From Holacanthus passer (lineage: Eukaryota > Chordata > Actinopteri > Pomacanthidae): a DNA stretch of 64,000 nucleotides. The stretch is taken from assembly GCA_025331565.1 (NCBI GenBank), contig JAFREQ010000041.1, positions 1,736,001 to 1,800,000 on the forward strand, in the 5' to 3' direction. Below are positions 36,160 to 64,000 of this stretch, in pieces. The notes beneath the pieces are model-generated. The model was not told where the DNA came from, did not search any database, and worked only from the letters and a program-made list of their open reading frames with translations. Each line of letters begins with the position of its first letter. Within the stretch, counting starts at the first letter, position 1. The position numbers and the translations under genes are program-made.

Positions 36160-36365
36160 GTCAAGTCAAATTTATTAGCCTTTATCGCATGTTTACAGGC
36201 CCACCGAGACAAGTAACAATTTAAGATGAGCCAGCCTAAGCTCTCTGAGGAAATCTACAAAAATAAAAGAAAAAATCTTAGCGCATAAGAAAAACAAAAT
36301 GAGAAAAACCTTGGTAAGGGAAATTCAAAGAGAGATTGCTCCCAGGAGAGTTTGGAGTATTAAAA
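36160..36365 (-). repeat. Dispersed fish repeat, degenerate
   Basis: Contains 'gtcaagtcaaatttattagc', 'aaaaaccttggtaagggaaa' and 'agagagattgctcccagg', the wording of a widespread teleost repeat (usually ...aaatttatttgtatagc... and ...gaaaccttgggagagcaa...). It is decayed, and the element class is not known to me. Confidence 0.5.
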
Positions 36366-36550
36366 TGGCAATTACCAAAAATGAACAGAAAGATGTACCA
36401 GTTAGTAGAAAGACAAAGAATAACAAATGGAATATAATCAAATGGTGGCAAAGTATTTAGATCCTTTAGTGAAAGTCTTGCATTCAAAATTTTATTTAAA
36501 AGCACAGTATTGTGAGATCCAGATCCAAGCCAACCAACCATCTCTTTTGA

Positions 36551-36715
36551 GAGATAAGATATTCCTTTATTCGTCCCACAACGGGGAAATTTCAAATTTT
36601 GCAAATTGCAAAGAGGATAGAGTAGATAAATAGTAAATGAAAATTAACTAGAAGAAATATAAACGTATTAACAATTTAAACAAGATATACACTATAGACA
36701 TGACAGTTGAATTAA
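36551..36715 (-). mobile_element. LINE 3' UTR and tail
   Basis: A second long copy of the tail family: 'gataagatattcctttatt' and 'cgtcccacaacggggaaatt' followed by 'gcaaattgcaaagaggatag' and 'agtagataaatagtaaatg'. It shares both blocks with the copy at 19,847. Only the 3' UTR is present, on the minus strand. Confidence 0.75.
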
Positions 36716-36839
36716 AGATAAGATGAAATGAAATATTGCAGAGATGACCAAATGTTTGAATAGATTATAAATAAATTCCTTCTTCAGTATCTCTTGTCTT
36801 GTCTTCTAACATTTTGAATTTGACTGAAGTTGAACTTAT

Positions 36840-37060
36840 TGTTTTTGGATTACAGTGGTGGAATATGACTAAATGATTGTCCTCAAATACTGTAGGCCAC
36901 TTAAACACAATTTTGAGCAACTTGAGCATTTCCATTTTACTTTACTACAACATTTCTGAGTGAAATATTGCACTTTTTCCTTTTCTCCATTTTATTGACA
37001 GCTATAAAAATGACCAGATACATTTCAGATTAAGATTTTCGTATAAAATATCAAAATCTT
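36840..37060 (-). repeat. Abundant percomorph dispersed repeat
   Basis: Segments such as 'cttaaacacaattttgagca', 'gagcatttccattttacttt', 'tgaaatattgcactttttcc' and 'acatttcagattaagatttt' match a repeat I recall as very common in percomorph genomes (…tacttgagtatttccatttta…, …cagattaagattt…). The class is probably a non-autonomous DNA element. Confidence 0.6.
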
Positions 37061-37204
37061 GAAAACCATGACTCTTTGTCAAAGAATAAAATATCCAACA
37101 GGCAGGTATTCAAAATTAGCTTCACCTCATAAATAAAAATGAAAGTGAGTCTTTCCCTTTTTAAAAGCTGGAATGAGAACTCCTGTTTGGTGCACAGGGG
37201 ACAG

Positions 37205-37320
37205 AATTGCAGTGCGCACACACTTCCGGATGGAACTGCTCCTGCGAAGAATAAAAATAAACTCCTAGCAAGCTAGCTAGACGAGTTGTGAAAAAGTTAT
37301 GTCTGGCTGTCAAGTGGATA
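37205..37320 (+). promoter_or_regulatory. map3k7: Candidate map3k7 promoter (ETS site)
   Basis: CACTTCCGG at 37,221-37,229 is a classic ETS/GABP-type motif of TATA-less housekeeping promoters. From here to the start codon the sequence differs from the AT-rich repeats to its left: it is non-repetitive and holds several CpG and GCTAGC/GTTAGC/AACGTTA words, as often seen near fish gene starts. A transcription start near 37,230-37,300 is my estimate. No TATA box is present. Confidence 0.42.
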
Positions 37321-37969
37321 CAGAAAGACTGTTTTTAAAAATGGACGTTATTCTTCGGGTTTCCGTACATGAATAGTAGAAATTATCCCCATGTCCAGAG
37401 AGCCGGCACTGGTGACAAGTCAACTGCGAAGGGTTGGTTTGTTGGAGCTAACAAGTCTTGGTAGCTAGCGTTAGCAACCAGGCCAGGCTAGCAAATACAT
37501 TGTAGGCCTTGAGTAGCTTGTTTTTACTTGCGATTACTAGATATGGTAATGTTGAATTGTCGTCATCACCGGTTTACGGCGATGCTACATGCATGTGACT
37601 TTGATTTACCAAAAGCTAAGTCTGAGCGCTCTTAAATTTCAGTGACAGTGGTGCTACAGTTAGCTTTGCCGTTTAAGATAACGTTACGCGGATAGCCAGT
37701 TGGTTAGCTGTATCATATTAGCTGACAGAAGGCTAACGTTAAGCCGCTGTATGTTGTTTGTCAGCTCGGGACAACGTGTTTAAATAACCGTGTTACTATT
37801 CTTTTAAGTAGCTGTCGTGTTTATGATGTTGCCTTGTTCCTCTGTTAAGACACGTTAGTTATACAGTTGTGTCATTATCATGGCAGATGATAGAAACAAG
37901 CCTGCGCATCCTTGAGCCTGATTTAACTGTGATTATGTTCGTTTTGTCTGAAATTTGCTTTCTTTGCAG

Positions 37970-37996
37970 TAAGTTGCTAGCTGACATTGGCTAGTA
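37970..37996 (+). other. map3k7: Probable 5' UTR part of the first coding exon
   Basis: 'tttgctttctttgcag' ends at 37,969, a good 3' splice site, just before the start codon. This suggests that a separate non-coding first exon near 37.2-37.5 kb splices here. If the leader were unspliced, many upstream ATGs would precede the start. The upstream donor could not be fixed. An in-frame TGA at 37,982-37,984 lies 12 bases before the ATG and confirms the start. Confidence 0.5.
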
Positions 37997-61021
<23,025 letters not shown>

Positions 61022-62580
61022 TGAGACAGAGACATATGAACTGCTACCATCCCCTCCCTGCCCACGCGCTCCTCAATCCAGCACTATAACACTACCCACT
61101 CTCATGCTCTGTGCACACACACACTGTTCCCAGTCCAGCTTTGTAAAGTGACCTGCATTCTACTGTGTCCTGCATGTCGCATTGTAGACCTTCACTTGTG
61201 TTCAGCAGGAAGATGACGTCCTCTGTACATACCTTTGCACATCCTCACAGTGTATTCTGTGAGCGCAGACCAAGCAATCACTGCACCCCATCCTGATGAC
61301 CCCAGACCCTGCTGCTGTGCTCTGGGATGGACCTTTTCTTCAGCGGCAGCGTGTCCTCATAGTGTGATCGCAGGACGATGAGTGTGGGTGGTGTGTTTCT
61401 ATATGTTTGCTCTCAGGGCCTCTGGGCTGCCTGGTCAGTGTGTGTCCACTCCTCAGCGGCTGACAGCTACACCGTCCTCCAGAATGTGAAAATCAAGACA
61501 AAGGCTTTTCAGAAAAACGTGTGAATCATATGCAGAATTTTGAGAGCAGTGAGGATGTTTTAAACCCGTTCTACAGTGTGTGTGCGTGGAATCCCTGTTA
61601 TGCAAAACACACACCCGTTAAATCAGCGTATTTATCTCTAACCTCTCCCTTTTCTAATCATGAGCATGAGCCCTTCCACAGACCTTCAAGTTGTTTGATA
61701 TATTCATTTCAAAGAGGCATGTACTTCATGTCAGACATCACAGAAAAATGAATAGCTCGGGGTTTGTAAACCTGGATGCAGCGATAACGATCTGCTCCTC
61801 ATGCTCTTTAAAAAAAAAAACAACAAAAAAACAACTAGCTTCCAGAGCAAATACAGGGAGATGTGGATTCCCTTTTCATTTTGAGTTCAGTATTGTTTTT
61901 GCGTGTAGATGTTTCTGTCTTTTCTATTCAGTAGTTCACTTTGTATGATAGCTCTTGTGTCATTTTTGCATTAGGACATATTTTATCTTTTCTGGGAATG
62001 CCCTTACGGACAAAATAGAGGAGCCTGTAGCTCCCTATACAGTATCTAGTTTGTTTTTAGTTCACATGTTGCCTTAGAAGTTGCCTGCATTTTAAGTGCT
62101 TGTTTTATGTGACATTTAGTGGGGATAAAAGCTTCAAAAAAGATATTTTTAACGTAATGGACACTGAATGAAATTCTTTCTGGAAGGAAGTAAGAAGGAT
62201 GTATGTCAGTAAGCTGTAATAATGTAAATGTTGCCCACCAGCTTTGCATCCAAAACAATGACTTGTGTTCGAAAAGAAGAATAAGATGTGATTTTTTTTT
62301 TTGGTCTCATATCCCTGAAGTATTTTACACAATCACTTTTATTTGAAGCAATTCTGTTTTTAAAAGTGAAAGACTTGAGTCTTACTTTTAAATCTGTGAC
62401 TGTACAGGAGTGAATCTTAACTGGTTCTCCTCATGAGTTTTATGTTCGATACGAATTAATTTACCAAACACACACCACATTGTTTATTAAGTGTTTCCTA
62501 GTAAGTTATTGGGAACTAAGATACAGTATATGGCAGTGAGCAAGGCATTATGAAATAAACTGAATGGTGACAAGCTATAC
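61022..62580 (+). other. map3k7: map3k7 3' UTR
   Basis: About 1.56 kb from the stop codon to the estimated cleavage site. It is non-repetitive apart from an A-rich run at 61,809-61,834. ORFs here are short and show no coding character. The end is set by the AATAAA at 62,554 followed by GT-rich sequence. Confidence 0.7.
62554..62559 (+). terminator. map3k7: map3k7 polyadenylation signal
   Basis: AATAAA, the first exact copy after the stop codon. It is followed by 'gcgtcagtgtttttgttgga', a GT-rich downstream element at about 62,589-62,608. Cleavage is expected near 62,575-62,590. Confidence 0.7.
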
Positions 62581-62814
62581 ATCTTCATGCGTCAGTGTTT
62601 TTGTTGGATGCGTGTACAGTATCCATAAAGCTGTGTGAGTTATTGAAGTGCCAAGTATAAGAACTGCATGTGATGATATGATAAATGTTTTTCAGATACC
62701 TCATTTTTGCTAGAGATAGGGTGAAATGCTGACTGCTCCTCTGCAGAAATGAAAAGTTTTTTTCATGTTTATTTGTGTAGGGACAAGTATATAGCATGTA
62801 TCTGACAGTGTACA

Positions 62815-63240
62815 GCCATGCTAGCGACACGCTGCGAGGCTGCATGTTGGCACAGTTTAAGTCAACATGCTAACATGCTGACGTTTAGCAGATATAATTG
62901 TGTAATCTTAGTTTAGGGTGTTAGAATGCTAACATTTGATAGTGCATCTAAGGATGATGAGAATGGCATTAGTTTTGCAGGTATCTGTCGTAAACCAAAG
63001 TATTGCACAAAGTGAAATTTTCACCTGCTGATGGGGCCAGATGAAAAGGGATCAGATTATAACAATTCATCCTGAGGGTAACATAAATGTCTATACCAAC
63101 AGTCATGACAATCCTTCCAATATTTGAGATCTTTCACTCACGAAATGTCTTGGAAATTCATAGTTGATATATCAGTCTGGACCACTTTGGACTGCCGTCC
63201 TTGGAGACACACAGCTAGGATGGCTACAAATGTATCATTA
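62815..63240 (+). repeat. Percomorph dispersed repeat copy
   Basis: 'caacatgctaacatgctgac', 'ggcattagttttgcaggtat', 'gtaaaccaaagtattgcaca', 'caattcatcctgagggtaac' and 'tttcactcacgaaatgtct' follow, in order, a repeat that I know as very abundant in percomorph genomes. It is full-looking but about 10-20% diverged by eye. It is one of the best clues to the organism group. Confidence 0.72.
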
Positions 63241-63244
63241 AAAA

Positions 63245-64000
63245 CAACTAGCAGACATTTGTGCAGTAATGAAGACATGTCCCATCTGAGGCCATTAACC
63301 TTCATTACATACTGAGTGTGACTTTTTCAGAATGCTTTTCTAAATTTTTGTTTTAACGGTTATCACCCCATAGAGGTTCTTTTCAGCATGGTTTGACAAA
63401 AACATTTGCAGCTTTCGTGCTAATTAGACTGATGCTTCACTGGAGTCCAATAGACCTGTTTGTACAAATTATGACACCAACGTAATACCAAGATCAGGAT
63501 CATATGAAACATATGGCTTTCGTTTGCTGTGTACAGTGTGGGCTGGGCTCAAGTGGTGGGTAAAGAAGATTCTTTTTTAATTGTAAAGCTCTGTTAAAAC
63601 AAAATCCTTGGTAAAGAGTGATGAAATAGAAAAAATATATTGACTAAAGGTCCACTTACTTCACAATTTCAACCACATCTGATGGTCTTCATCAGGATAT
63701 GGAGTTTGCTCAGTTGTTTCCAGTGGGACACCAGAACTAATGGTGAAGGTCAATGGGAGAAAAGCAGTCTATAAATATATATCTGGTTTTACGGCTGTTT
63801 TTAAGGTTCCTGTGTTTGGAGATAAGTCTGTAGCGGCTGAATGGGATGGATTTTGAGACCTGGGGTTGTTCTTAGTTGAGAGTCATTTACAGCACTCACA
63901 ACAAGATGATCGATTTGGGAGGGACTAAGGATAGCATAAGAGTCGTCAGGTATGTTGAGACATGTTACTGAACATCAACACAAAAAGAGCCGTTAAAAAA
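63245..64000. other. Non-coding flank to the right edge
   Basis: No exon or RNA gene recognised. AT-rich sequence with short open frames only. Confidence 0.35.

Overview
This 64 kb window is vertebrate nuclear DNA, almost certainly from a spiny-rayed (percomorph) teleost. It is AT-rich, with long introns bounded by GT/AG. It carries several dispersed repeats that I recognise from percomorph genomes: LINE tails ending in (TAAGA)n, a hAT relic, a Tc1-like relic, a DIRS-type relic, and a repeat built on phrases such as 'gcattagttttgcaggtat'. There are no bacterial operons, no CRISPR array and no viral genome.

One protein-coding gene can be assembled with high confidence: map3k7, encoding TGF-beta-activated kinase 1 (TAK1). 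It lies on the + strand as 17 coding exons from 37,997 to 61,021. The exons join in frame to 1,809 nt (602 residues plus stop), against 606 residues for human TAK1 isoform B. Every kinase motif is present: the GRGAFG loop, the VAIK lysine, HRDLKPPN, DFG, the activation-loop threonines and APE. So are the RRRS phosphorylation site and the C-terminal coiled coil that binds TAB2/TAB3. A likely polyadenylation signal lies at 62,554. Notable details are a GC-AG intron with a second in-frame way of splicing (intron 6), the conserved 27-residue cassette exon (exon 12) with a cluster of TGCATG motifs upstream, and a possible early terminal exon after exon 11.

The left 37 kb is mostly non-coding. It holds a hAT transposase relic at the edge (1-640), LINE relics at 7.1, 26.5-28.6, 30.6-32.3 and 35.1 kb (all minus strand), a Tc1-like relic at 10.4 kb, and two almost identical tRNA-Ala(AGC) sequences at 10.1 and 21.7 kb. 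Each tRNA is fused to the same short LINE tail. Weaker signals that may mark unannotated transcription units are a GC-box/TATA-like region with a 42-codon signal-peptide-like ORF (8.3-8.8 kb), a CCAAT/TATA promoter-like block (18.86-18.89 kb), a well-formed 3' splice site with an open exon (14.8-14.9 kb, minus) and a secreted-protein-like ORF (23.9-24.2 kb).

The map3k7 introns carry many insertions: a hAT-like piece (intron 5), a possible conserved non-coding block with an octamer site (intron 6), a hAT transposase relic (intron 8), a hAT-like piece, a LINE tail, a 601-bp element with perfect 25-bp inverted repeats and a rearranged DIRS-type element (all intron 12), and a LINE RT relic (intron 13). 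I saw no wholly new gene system. The best leads are the tRNA-Ala/LINE-tail composite, the intron 6 splicing ambiguity, and the alternative-splicing architecture around exons 11-12.
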